From positions 1-13,847 of the forward strand of contig NZ_LSJA01000170.1 in assembly GCF_001556515.1 (NCBI RefSeq): a stretch of 13,847 nt of DNA, in the 5' to 3' direction. This document shows positions 6,783-13,112 of this stretch, in pieces. Positions within the stretch are counted from its first letter, which is position 1; every line of letters starts with the position of its first letter. Under the pieces are notes generated by a model. The model was given only the letters and a program-made list of their open reading frames with translations. It searched no databases and had not been told where the DNA came from. The translations under genes and the position numbers were made by a program. Source of the stretch: Caulobacter sp. CCH9-E1. Its GTDB lineage: Bacteria; Pseudomonadota; Alphaproteobacteria; Caulobacterales; Caulobacteraceae.

Positions 6783-6806
6783 TTTAGAATCTCAGCCCAA
6801 GGGCAA
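6783..6806 (-). promoter_or_regulatory. Weak candidate promoter of the hydrolase gene
   Basis: In an AT-rich patch on the minus strand, TTGCCC (6806-6801) and TCTAAA (6788-6783) are 12 bases apart, within the short spacing seen in Caulobacter housekeeping promoters. A GANTC site (GATTC, 6791-6787) overlaps the -10. The patch lies directly inside the end of the family A repeat. Support is compositional only. Confidence 0.3.
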
Positions 6807-6814
6807 AAACGCCG

Positions 6815-6923
6815 TGTCATCCCGGCCGAAGCGTAGCGTAGAGCCGGGACCCAGGGGCGGCGCGTACAGCGCTCCGTCACCCCCTGGGTCCCGGATAGCC
6901 TCTTCGAGGCTTCCGGGATGACA
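6815..6923. repeat. Intergenic repeat family A, copy 2
   Basis: A 109-bp element with the same perfect 11-bp ends (TGTCATCCCGG and complement) as 1055-1157. Here the inner arms are also perfect over 14 bp: CCGGGACCCAGGGG against CCCCTGGGTCCCGG, so the element can fold into one long hairpin with a side hairpin AGCCTC-ttc-GAGGCT. It lies between the TetR gene (stop 32 bases away) and the hydrolase promoter region and could stop readthrough. Confidence 0.87.
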
Positions 6924-6955
6924 CGATGATGAGGAGGCGTAGATGTTCATGCGAC

Positions 6956-7591
6956 CTACGCCTTTGGCAGGGCGGGTACGCCGCCCAGGATCAGCTTGAC
7001 GGCGAAGTCCGCGGCCCCGGCCGTATCGACCGGCCGTCGCTCCAGCATCTTGTCGCCCAGCTCGCGGGCGATGGCGATGCAGGCCGAGGTCAGGTAGTCC
7101 AGGTCCACTGGCGGGGCGTTGTCGTGGGCCAGCACCCGGGCGAAGGCCTCGCGGACCTCGTCGAACACGGCGGCCAGCTCGGGCGTCGAGCGGGCGTGCG
7201 GCACGGGCTCGCCGGGCGTACGATTGACGTGCCAGCTCTCCTGCTCCTTCGCCAGGAAGTCGAAATAGGCCAGCATCGCCCCGCGCAGGAACGACTGGAA
7301 ATCGTGAGCCTTCTCGGATTCGGCGCGCAGCAGGGGCCGGAAGCGGCGGGCGCCGTCGTCGGCCAAGGCGTCGAACACCTCCTCCTTGGACTTGTAGTAG
7401 TTGTAGAAGGTGCCCGAGGCCAAACCCGTGCGGCGGATGATGTCGCGCACCGTGGCGGCGTCATAGCCCAGCTCGCCGAACACCTCGCGCGCCGCATCGA
7501 GGATGGCCTGGCGGTTGGCGGTCTTGGTCCGCTCGCGCTTGCCCGGCCGCTGGTCGATGTGGGGCTTGGGGAAGTAGGCGATATTCGACAT
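6956..7591 (-). CDS. TetR/AcrR-family transcriptional regulator
   Basis: A 211-residue one-component regulator. After a polar N-terminal arm, residues 25-70 form the TetR DNA-binding domain: AILDAAREVFGELGYDAATV, then RDIIRRTGLASGTFYNYYKSKEEV, including the FYNYYKSKEE end of the recognition helix. Residues from about 80 onward are the helical ligand-binding and dimer domain, whose ligand cannot be inferred. I choose the ATG at 7591 because the frame upstream of it runs through a repeat element and translates into non-conserved sequence; a Shine-Dalgarno sequence is poor, so leaderless or weak initiation is possible. Two palindromes lie between 5 and 45 bases before the start and suggest self-repression. 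The hydrolase downstream and the monooxygenase upstream are the obvious candidate targets. Confidence 0.9.
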   Translation of the reverse strand: MSNIAYFPKPHIDQRPGKRERTKTANRQAILDAAREVFGELGYDAATVRDIIRRTGLASGTFYNYYKSKEEVFDALADDGARRFRPLLRAESEKAHDFQSFLRGAMLAYFDFLAKEQESWHVNRTPGEPVPHARSTPELAAVFDEVREAFARVLAHDNAPPVDLDYLTSACIAIARELGDKMLERRPVDTAGAADFAVKLILGGVPALPKA

Positions 7592-7595
7592 GGGG

Positions 7596-7636
7596 TCCGA
7601 TTCGGAGATGGCGCGATCATGACGCACCGTCAGGAT
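7596..7636. promoter_or_regulatory. Candidate TetR operator region
   Basis: A 21-bp imperfect palindrome at 7616-7636 has core TGACG-cac-CGTCA and outer ATC/GAT arms; 8 of 10 base pairs match. A second, 11-bp palindrome TCCGATTCGGA lies at 7596-7606, four bases before the TetR start codon, and contains a GANTC site. Size and place suit a TetR dimer binding its own promoter. I see no equivalent of the 21-bp site in front of the hydrolase or monooxygenase genes by eye. Confidence 0.45.
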
Positions 7637-7688
7637 GACAGCCCCAGTCCGGGGTAGGATGCAAGCGTTTGGCTTCGACTTTAAATAC

Positions 7689-7817
7689 TCCGACCTCCCC
7701 GGCGAATGCCGGGGCCCAGATCTGAGACGCTTGAGTGGGAGGGAAAAGCTCTGAGTTCTAAGAACCCACCCTACGCGCTTTTCCATCTGGGCCCCGGCAT
7801 TCGCCGGGGAAGTCGGA
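7689..7817. repeat. Repeat family B, facing pair 2
   Basis: Two 33-base arms (7689-7721 and 7785-7817) are reverse complements at 32 of 33 positions and differ from the arms at 5576-5705 by only a few bases. The 63-base centre is unrelated to that of the first pair except for short CTGAG words. It sits between the DUF2164 stop and the TetR promoter region. Confidence 0.88.
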
Positions 7818-7830
7818 ATAGAGAGCGTTC

Positions 7831-8082
7831 TCACAACGGTTTGACCGGCTGCTCGATGTCGTAGACGGCCTCGCTGATCGCTTCGAGCTTCTCGCGGTAC
7901 AGGGCCTGGGCGTCGTGGAGGCCCTGGTTGTACCAGTAGGGCCCCAGCCGCTCGGTGACGAAGTCCAGCAGGAACTCGGCGTCGAAGCCCTTCACCTCCA
8001 GATCGAGCTCCTCCTTCAGATAGTGCGAGAGGCCGGCGACCAGCTTGGCGCGGGTGTCCTTGTCGAAGGTGATCTTGGGCAT
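7831..8082 (-). CDS. DUF2164 family protein
   Basis: An 83-residue cytoplasmic protein matching DUF2164: it starts MPKITFDKDTRAKLVAGLSH, has the family core YLKEELDLEVKGFDAEFLLD, and then LGPYWYNQGLHDAQALYREK. No molecular function is established for the family; the many short helices and charged surface suggest a small helical protein. The ATG at 8082 has GAGGAG seven bases upstream, a good ribosome binding site. It follows the monooxygenase gene by 94 bp with a repeat in between and precedes TetR by 239 bp, also with a repeat, so it may be expressed alone. Nothing in the context clarifies its role. Confidence 0.85.
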   Translation of the reverse strand: MPKITFDKDTRAKLVAGLSHYLKEELDLEVKGFDAEFLLDFVTERLGPYWYNQGLHDAQALYREKLEAISEAVYDIEQPVKPL

Positions 8083-8119
8083 GGGGGGCTCCTCTTTCGC
8101 GGAAAGGCGTAGCTTACTT

Positions 8120-8188
8120 GCCCCCTCCGCGCCTACGGCGCTCCTCCCCCGGAGGGGGCGGACGATCGCTAAGCGATCAGGTGGGGGC
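8120..8188. repeat. Intergenic repeat family C, variant copy overlapping a gene end
   Basis: GCCCCCTCC (8120-8128) is complementary to GGAGGGGGC (8151-8159) and encloses the small hairpin GCGCC-tac-GGCGC. GATCGCT-a-AGCGATC follows at 8164-8178 and the element ends in GGTGGGGGC. The modules are those of the copies at 340-456 and 13776-13832 in altered order. The last 12 bases of the monooxygenase gene, including its TGA, fall inside this element. Confidence 0.65.
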
Positions 8189-9577
8189 CAGCAGCGTGTC
8201 CGCCTTCACCCCCGCCCGCGCCGCCACCGGCAGCTTGCCTCCAGCGCTCCGGGCACGGGCCTCGCCCTTGGCGATCTCCTTCTTCAGGTCGGCGCAATAG
8301 ACGTTGAAGTCGACCTGGATGGTGTGGCGGGCGGATTCGTAGAAGTGACCGGTGTGGCGCTGCTCGTCCTTGGCGATGATCTTCTCCATCTCGGCGCGCG
8401 GCGGCGGGGCGTACTGGCCGGCCAGATAGGCGGCCGCCAGCTTGGCCTGCTGCTCGGCGAAGTTCACCAGGGTGGGCAGCGGCTGGGCCAGGCCCATGAA
8501 GAAGAGGTTCGGGATGCCCGGCTTCATCATCCGCTTGAACAGCGGGAAGCGGTGGTCGGCGTCGGGCAAGAGGTCCGGATCGTCGAAGAACGGGAAGCTG
8601 ATCTTGTAGCCGGTGGCGAAGACGATGGCGTCAACGTCCTCGACGCTGTCGTCGGCGAAGCGCACGCGCTTGCCCTCCAGCGCCTTGATCGCCGGCTTGA
8701 ACTTGATGTCGCCGCAGCCCGCGCGGGTCAGGAACTCGCCCGAGACCGACGGGTGGGCCTCCAGCGGCTCGTGGTCGGGCTTGGGCAGGCCGTAGTCTTC
8801 CATCCGGCCGATGGTTTTCTTCAGCACCGAGCGCGATAGGGCCAGGCCCAGCTTGCGCGGCATCCAGGCGGGCATGGCCGATTTGTCGGCCGGCTTGCCG
8901 TTCAGGTACTTCGGAAACACCCACACCCCGCGCCGGGCCGAGACCCAGAGGTTCTTGGCGATCGGGCGCTGCGAGAGCTCGCTGGCGATGTCCATCGCCG
9001 AATTGCCCATGCCGACCACCACGACGTTCTTGCCGCGCATGTCGATGGGATCGAACGGGTCGCAATAGGCATGAGCGTGGAAGGCCGGGCCGTCGAACTC
9101 GCCCGGATACTCCGGCACGCGCGGGTCCCAGTGATGGCCGTTGCAGACGAACAGCACGTCATAGAGCCGCGTCTCGCCCGTCGACAGCGTCACCGCCCAC
9201 AGGCCGTCCTGGGTGCGACGGGCCTTCTCGACCCGGGTGTTGAAGGTGATGGTCGGACGCAGGCCGAAGTGCTCGACATAGTCCTTGAAGTACTGGAACA
9301 GCTGCGCGTGGTGCGGGAAGTCCGGCCAGTTCTTCGGCACGGGAAAGTCCTCGAACGCCAGCCGCCACTTCGAGGTATCGATGTGCAGGCTGTCGTAGCA
9401 GGCCGACATGCCGTTGGGGTTCTTATAGTACCAGGTGCCCCCGATATCGTCCGACATCTCGAAGCAGTCGTATGGGATCCCGTAGTCCTTCAACCGCTTG
9501 ATCGTCGTGAAGCCGCTGCAGCCCGCGCCGATCACGCAGGCCTTCGGCAGTCGCGCCTCCGGGGTCCTGGTCGCCAT
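8177..9577 (-). CDS. Flavin-containing monooxygenase (class B, FMO/BVMO type)
   Basis: A 466-residue FAD- and NADPH-dependent monooxygenase. FAD-binding GAGCSG is at 17-22, followed by DIGGTWYY (44-51). The FMO/Baeyer-Villiger fingerprint FxGxxxHxxxY is present as FDGPAFHAHAY (161-171), the NADPH-binding GMGNSAMD at 189-196 and FATGY at 320-324. These enzymes insert one oxygen atom into a ketone, sulfide or amine substrate; the exact substrate cannot be read from the sequence. No signal peptide or membrane segment is visible. The ATG at 9577 follows GAGAGGGTGG. The protein ends LAPT with codons and stop supplied by a repeat element. A BVMO-type reaction would produce an ester that a hydrolase like the one at 5715-6758 could split, but nothing proves a shared pathway. 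Confidence 0.88.
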   Translation of the reverse strand: MATRTPEARLPKACVIGAGCSGFTTIKRLKDYGIPYDCFEMSDDIGGTWYYKNPNGMSACYDSLHIDTSKWRLAFEDFPVPKNWPDFPHHAQLFQYFKDYVEHFGLRPTITFNTRVEKARRTQDGLWAVTLSTGETRLYDVLFVCNGHHWDPRVPEYPGEFDGPAFHAHAYCDPFDPIDMRGKNVVVVGMGNSAMDIASELSQRPIAKNLWVSARRGVWVFPKYLNGKPADKSAMPAWMPRKLGLALSRSVLKKTIGRMEDYGLPKPDHEPLEAHPSVSGEFLTRAGCGDIKFKPAIKALEGKRVRFADDSVEDVDAIVFATGYKISFPFFDDPDLLPDADHRFPLFKRMMKPGIPNLFFMGLAQPLPTLVNFAEQQAKLAAAYLAGQYAPPPRAEMEKIIAKDEQRHTGHFYESARHTIQVDFNVYCADLKKEIAKGEARARSAGGKLPVAARAGVKADTLLAPT

Positions 9578-9672
9578 TCCACCCTCTCGACTTATCGTTG
9601 TTCAGGTGAGTGTACCGGCGTTATCCGACCCGGCAAGCGGACCTTGCGGAAAGAGCGTCGTCTCCGACGCGC

Positions 9673-9972
9673 TTACCGCCCGAACGGCGTCGTGGCGTAG
9701 GCCGAAGCGCACTGGCGATTGCACAGCACCCAGTCGCTGCCGCAGCCGGTGTAGCCCACGTCGCGCGCCTCGCAGAAATAGCGGACGCGCGCGCACATGT
9801 TCTTGCAGCCATGCAGGTCGCCGGCCGGCTGGCGCGGCACGAGCGCCCACGGCTGGGCGAGGATGGTCTTGGGCGGATCGCGGGACGGCAGCACCGACGT
9901 CGGCGCCTTGGACTGGGCCACCGACGGACCGGCGGCCGTCAGGATCAGCAGGGCGAGGAGGGCGCGGCGCAT
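9673..9972 (-). CDS. Small exported protein with six symmetrically spaced cysteines
   Basis: A 99-residue protein that I cannot place in a named family. Residues 1-20 are a clear Sec signal peptide (MRRALLALLI..., cleavage expected after SVA or SVAQ). A proline-rich spacer of about 30 residues follows. The C-terminal half has six cysteines at 56, 60, 67, 77, 84 and 88, a mirror-symmetric spacing C-x3-C-x6-C-x9-C-x6-C-x3-C. Even number, export and spacing suggest three disulfides in a small periplasmic or secreted domain, perhaps a helical hairpin. Other frames across this segment are open, but only this one has a signal peptide and ordered cysteines. The start has no good Shine-Dalgarno sequence. 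It sits 74 bp after the dioxygenase gene and 95 bp before the monooxygenase gene, all co-directional. Confidence 0.75.
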   Translation of the reverse strand: MRRALLALLILTAAGPSVAQSKAPTSVLPSRDPPKTILAQPWALVPRQPAGDLHGCKNMCARVRYFCEARDVGYTGCGSDWVLCNRQCASAYATTPFGR

Positions 9973-10046
9973 GGCGTGTCATGGTTACCGCGCCGGCGGT
10001 GAAAGGGCGGTTAAGCGCGTGAGACGGAGGGGGCGCTTCCAAAGCC

Positions 10047-11513
10047 TTACCCCCGCAGCATCTCCCGCCCCGCCCAGACGCTGTGGGTGCCGCTGCTCAG
10101 CTTGTGGGGCAGGGCCACGCGGCAGACGATCTCGAACCGCTTGGCGTCGACGATCACGCACTCGGACGTTCCCCGGTTCTCATCGATGATGAAGCTGACC
10201 AGATAGCCGTCGTCCTCGTCCTTGGCGCCGACCTTGGGCGCGAACGGCGCCTCGCTGGCGTAGCGGCCGTCGGGCAGGGTGATCGACCAGCTCTCGCCGG
10301 TTTCGAGGTCATGCTTGACGAAGCCGTTGAACAGGAACCAGCCCGGCTTGGCGGTGGTCGAATAGGCGTAGCGGTATGGCTTGCCGGCGTATTTCTGATT
10401 GAACATCCCGAACTCGAGCACCCGGTCGTCCAGGTGCTTCTCGCTCGTCTGGCCGGTCTTCAGGTTGAAGCGCCAGCGGTGGAGCTTGGGCAGGAAGCTG
10501 TGCTCGTCGAGATAGGCCATCAAGTGGCCGTGGCCGTCGGGGGCGCCTTCCAGCGGACGGGGGATCGGCTTTTCCTGGAAGTAGCCGTCCAGGACCACCT
10601 CGTCGCCGTCCTCGTACGCGTTCAGCCAATGCAGCACATAGGTCGGTTCGGCCTCGAACCAGCGCGGCTCGCCGCCGTGGCGGGGGACCAGGGCGAAGCG
10701 GCTGGGCAGGCCCTTGTGCAGGCGCACGGCGTGGATGTCGCGGGCCATCAGCTCCTGGTCCCAGAACACCGGCAAGTCATTGAGGATCGCCCAGTGCTCG
10801 GAGAAGCCCATGTCGTGCGGCAGGCGCGGGCCAGGCAGCGGCACGCCCTGATAGACGCTGCGCTTCCCGTCCGGACCGACCACGCCGTAGTGCATGTACG
10901 GCCAGGACTTCGAGTAGTTGAAGAACAAGAGCTCGCCGGTGTTCTCGTCGACCTTGGGATGGGCCGAGACGCCGTCCAGCGGCGCCCAGGACGCCACGCC
11001 CAGCGTCTCCAGCGTCAGCGGATCCAGCCGATAGGCCTCGCCGCACTGGTAGAAGGTGGCGATCGCCTCGCCGTTGTGGACGACGATGTCGGTGCTGGCG
11101 CTGTCCTTCAGGGACCCGTGGGCCCCGAAGCCCGGGCGCTTGGACGTGCCCGGACCGTCCATCAGCCCGCCCCACAGGCTTTCGTTGACCTCCTGCTCGG
11201 CCTCGAAGCAGCGGGTGCGGACGAAACGGTTGCGATAGGTCGCCTGGCCGTTCTTGAACTCGATCTGGTGGATCATCCCGTCGCCGTCGAACGGGTGATA
11301 GCGGCCCAGCGGATCGTGCAGCGGGTTCTCGGTGTTGCGCAGATAGACGCCGTCCAGATCGGTGGGGATCGCGCCCTCCAGCACCTCCAGGTCCCAGGCG
11401 TTGACCTCCTCGTGCTGCGGCGTCCACGGCCCGGTCATGTACGGGTGGTTGGTCGGCGACAGCGACGTCCGCACCGGCGGCAGGCGTTCCACCTTGGTAT
11501 TGGCAAGTTTCAT
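10047..11513 (-). CDS. Carotenoid-oxygenase family (CCD-type) dioxygenase
   Basis: A 488-residue non-haem iron dioxygenase of the carotenoid cleavage oxygenase superfamily, a seven-bladed propeller. The four iron-binding histidines are His185 (SAHPKVD), His233 (LPHDMGFSEH), His295 (VLHWLNAYEDGD) and His477 (GTHSVW), spaced as in known members; second-shell Glu residues fit EFGMFN (367) and SEAPFAP (421). The N-terminal YLRNTENP and GRYHPFDGDGMIH motifs are also typical. The family cleaves carotenoids, apocarotenoids, stilbenes or vinyl-phenols at a double bond. No carotenoid biosynthesis gene is nearby, so an aromatic or imported isoprenoid substrate is at least as likely. The ATG at 11513 has GGGAGGAG six bases upstream, but those bases lie in a perfect 10-bp hairpin. 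No signal peptide. Confidence 0.92.
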   Translation of the reverse strand: MKLANTKVERLPPVRTSLSPTNHPYMTGPWTPQHEEVNAWDLEVLEGAIPTDLDGVYLRNTENPLHDPLGRYHPFDGDGMIHQIEFKNGQATYRNRFVRTRCFEAEQEVNESLWGGLMDGPGTSKRPGFGAHGSLKDSASTDIVVHNGEAIATFYQCGEAYRLDPLTLETLGVASWAPLDGVSAHPKVDENTGELLFFNYSKSWPYMHYGVVGPDGKRSVYQGVPLPGPRLPHDMGFSEHWAILNDLPVFWDQELMARDIHAVRLHKGLPSRFALVPRHGGEPRWFEAEPTYVLHWLNAYEDGDEVVLDGYFQEKPIPRPLEGAPDGHGHLMAYLDEHSFLPKLHRWRFNLKTGQTSEKHLDDRVLEFGMFNQKYAGKPYRYAYSTTAKPGWFLFNGFVKHDLETGESWSITLPDGRYASEAPFAPKVGAKDEDDGYLVSFIIDENRGTSECVIVDAKRFEIVCRVALPHKLSSGTHSVWAGREMLRG

Positions 11514-11517
11514 CGGC

Positions 11518-11544
11518 GGCTCCTCCCGTGTTGTGGGAGGAGCC
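11518..11544 (-). promoter_or_regulatory. Perfect hairpin hiding the dioxygenase ribosome binding site
   Basis: In the minus-strand transcript GGCUCCUCCC, loop ACAACAC, and GGGAGGAGCC form an uninterrupted 10-bp stem, mostly G-C. Its 3' arm contains the whole Shine-Dalgarno sequence and ends 4 bases before the start codon. It is much stronger than needed for chance secondary structure and should block initiation unless opened, bound or replaced by another fold. Alternatively the DNA palindrome is a protein binding site. Confidence 0.65.
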
Positions 11545-11587
11545 TACGGCTAGTTAGTCTCGTTGTGCAAGTTTCCGTGGAGACGCC

Positions 11588-11712
11588 TCCCTCTCCCTTG
11601 GGAGAGGGGTAGGGGAGAGGGGTGTTGAGTTTCCGCTTCGTGTTGCTGTCTCCGCGTCCCTCACCCTCCCATCGCTTCGCGACGGGCCCCGCCCTCTCCC
11701 GGCGGGAGAGGG
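11588..11712. repeat. Intergenic repeat family D
   Basis: The element is bounded by two 9-bp hairpins, CCCTCTCCC-tt-GGGAGAGGG (11589-11608) and CCCTCTCCC-ggc-GGGAGAGGG (11692-11712), so its ends are also related to each other. In between are further GGGGAGAGG words and a CGTCGC/GCGATGG-type hairpin near 11670-11685. It ends one base before the stop codon of the lipoprotein gene and probably serves as its transcript end. Only one member is in the window, so the family status rests on its architecture and on my recollection that such CTCTCCC repeats are common in this group. Confidence 0.65.
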
Positions 11713-11713
11713 T

Positions 11714-13036
11714 TTATTTCGCGCTCACGCGCCAGACCGCGTTCCCCACATCGTCCGCCACCAGCAGGGCGCCGGACGTATCCACCGTCACCCCCACCGG
11801 CCGGCCCTGGGCCTTGCCATCCTTGTCGAGGAACTCGGTCAGGAAGTCCTCGACCGGGCCCGCCGGCTTGCCGCCCGCGAACGGCACGAAGATCACCTTG
11901 TAGCCGGCCTGGGGCTTGCGGTTCCACGAGCCGTGCTGGCCGATGAAGACGCCGTCCTTGTAGCGGGCCGGGAAGCTTGTCCCCTCATAGAAGGTCAGGC
12001 CCAGCGAGGCGGTGTGGGCGCCCAGGGCGTAGTCGGGGACGATGGCGCGCTCGACGAGGTCGGGGCGGCGATCGCTGTCGCGGACCCGCTTGTCCACGTG
12101 GCGGCCGAAATAGCTGTAGGGCCAGCCATAGAAGCCGTTCTCGCGCACCGAGGTCATGTAGTCGGGCACCAGGTCGTTGCCGAGTTCGTCGCGCTCGTTG
12201 ACCGCGGTCCACAGCTGGCCATTGGCCGGGTTCCAGTCCAGGCCGACAGGATTGCGCAGGCCCGAGGCGAAGACCCGCTTGGCGCCGGTGGCGAGATCGA
12301 CCTCGAGGATCGCGGCGCGGTCCACCTCGTTCTGCATGCCGTTCTCGCCGACATTGCTGTTGGAGCCGACCGTCGCGTAGAGCTTGGAGCCGTCCTTGCT
12401 GGCGATGATATTCTTGGTCCAGTGGTGGTTGATCGGCCCGCCCGGCAGGTCGGTCACCTTGCGCGGCGCGGCGGTGATCTGGGTCTCGCCGGCCTTGTAC
12501 GGGAAGGCGACGATAGCGTCGGCGTTGGCGACGTAGAGCGTGTCGCCGACCAGGGCCATGCCGAACGGCGAATAGAGATTGGTCAGGAATGGCGTCTTCA
12601 GCTCGGCCACGCCGTCGCGGTTGGCGTCGCGCAGCAGGGTGATCCGGTTGGCGCTGGGCGTGACCGAGCCGGCCTTCTTCATCAGCATCTTCTCGAAGAA
12701 GCCGCGCAGCCCGTGCGAGGGCTCGGCCTTGGGCGGGGCGGCGCTCTCGGCGACCAGCACGTCGCCATTGGGCAGGACCAGCAGCCAGCGAGGATGGTCC
12801 AGGCCCGTGGCGAACGGCTGCACGCGGAAGCCCGCCGGCGCCGTGGGCGTGACGCCCGAGGGCCAGCCGACGACGTCCGAAACCTTAACGGTCGGGATCA
12901 GGCTCTTGCGCGGCTCGGGCAGGGCCGGATTGGGGCCATAGCCCACCGGCCCCGTCTGGGACTCGCTTTGGCCACAGGCCGATAGGGCCGCCACGGCGAC
13001 GCCGACGATCAAGATTTCGCGAACCCTGCGACGCAT
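11714..13036 (-). CDS. Lipoprotein of the sorbosone/PQQ-glucose dehydrogenase propeller family
   Basis: A 440-residue exported protein. Residues 1-21 form a lipoprotein signal with lipobox LSAC (Cys21), so it should be anchored in a membrane facing the periplasm. From about residue 67 it follows the six-bladed propeller of soluble glucose dehydrogenase and L-sorbosone dehydrogenase: FATGLDHPRWLLVLPNGDVL, then HHW (204-206), GLRNPVGLDWNP (259-270), GFYGWPYSYFG (301-311) and GRPVGVTVD (411-419). Arg261-Asn262 and Arg412 are candidates for PQQ contacts, as in soluble glucose dehydrogenase. It may oxidise a sugar or aldose in the periplasm, but many propellers of this group have no proven activity and no PQQ gene is seen here. 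The ATG at 13036 follows GGGGAG/GAGGCGG. It is divergent from the esterase gene. Confidence 0.88.
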   Translation of the reverse strand: MRRRVREILIVGVAVAALSACGQSESQTGPVGYGPNPALPEPRKSLIPTVKVSDVVGWPSGVTPTAPAGFRVQPFATGLDHPRWLLVLPNGDVLVAESAAPPKAEPSHGLRGFFEKMLMKKAGSVTPSANRITLLRDANRDGVAELKTPFLTNLYSPFGMALVGDTLYVANADAIVAFPYKAGETQITAAPRKVTDLPGGPINHHWTKNIIASKDGSKLYATVGSNSNVGENGMQNEVDRAAILEVDLATGAKRVFASGLRNPVGLDWNPANGQLWTAVNERDELGNDLVPDYMTSVRENGFYGWPYSYFGRHVDKRVRDSDRRPDLVERAIVPDYALGAHTASLGLTFYEGTSFPARYKDGVFIGQHGSWNRKPQAGYKVIFVPFAGGKPAGPVEDFLTEFLDKDGKAQGRPVGVTVDTSGALLVADDVGNAVWRVSAK

Positions 13037-13070
13037 GGCCGCCTCTCCCCTTCATCCTGCGTTCAAAGCC

Positions 13071-13080
13071 AAACGCGTTT
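13071..13080. promoter_or_regulatory. Palindrome AAACGCGTTT in the divergent promoter region
   Basis: A perfect 10-bp palindrome lies in the middle of the 76-bp gap between the divergent lipoprotein and esterase genes. Such a place is suitable for an operator acting on both. No clear -35/-10 pair is visible on either strand, so this is only a suggestion. Confidence 0.3.
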
Positions 13081-13112
13081 CATGCTGGCAGGCAACACAT
13101 ACGGTTCGATCC

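Noticed and set aside
7592..7834. 81-residue N-terminal extension of the TetR protein
   Set aside because: It would translate the family B repeat and the palindromes; TetR proteins normally begin shortly before the HTH, as from the ATG at 7591.
9602..10042. Alternative overlapping frames over the small cysteine-rich gene
   Set aside because: They lack a signal peptide, have Arg/Pro/Ala-rich shadow composition and no ribosome binding site; the 99-codon frame is better supported.
10083..11612. 509-codon open frame opposite the carotenoid oxygenase
   Set aside because: Antisense shadow of a gene with all four iron-binding histidines; it has no recognisable motif and it runs into repeat DNA.
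13035..13112. 26-residue upstream extension of the SGNH esterase
   Set aside because: It would overlap the start of the divergent lipoprotein gene and put a non-signal sequence before a good export signal.
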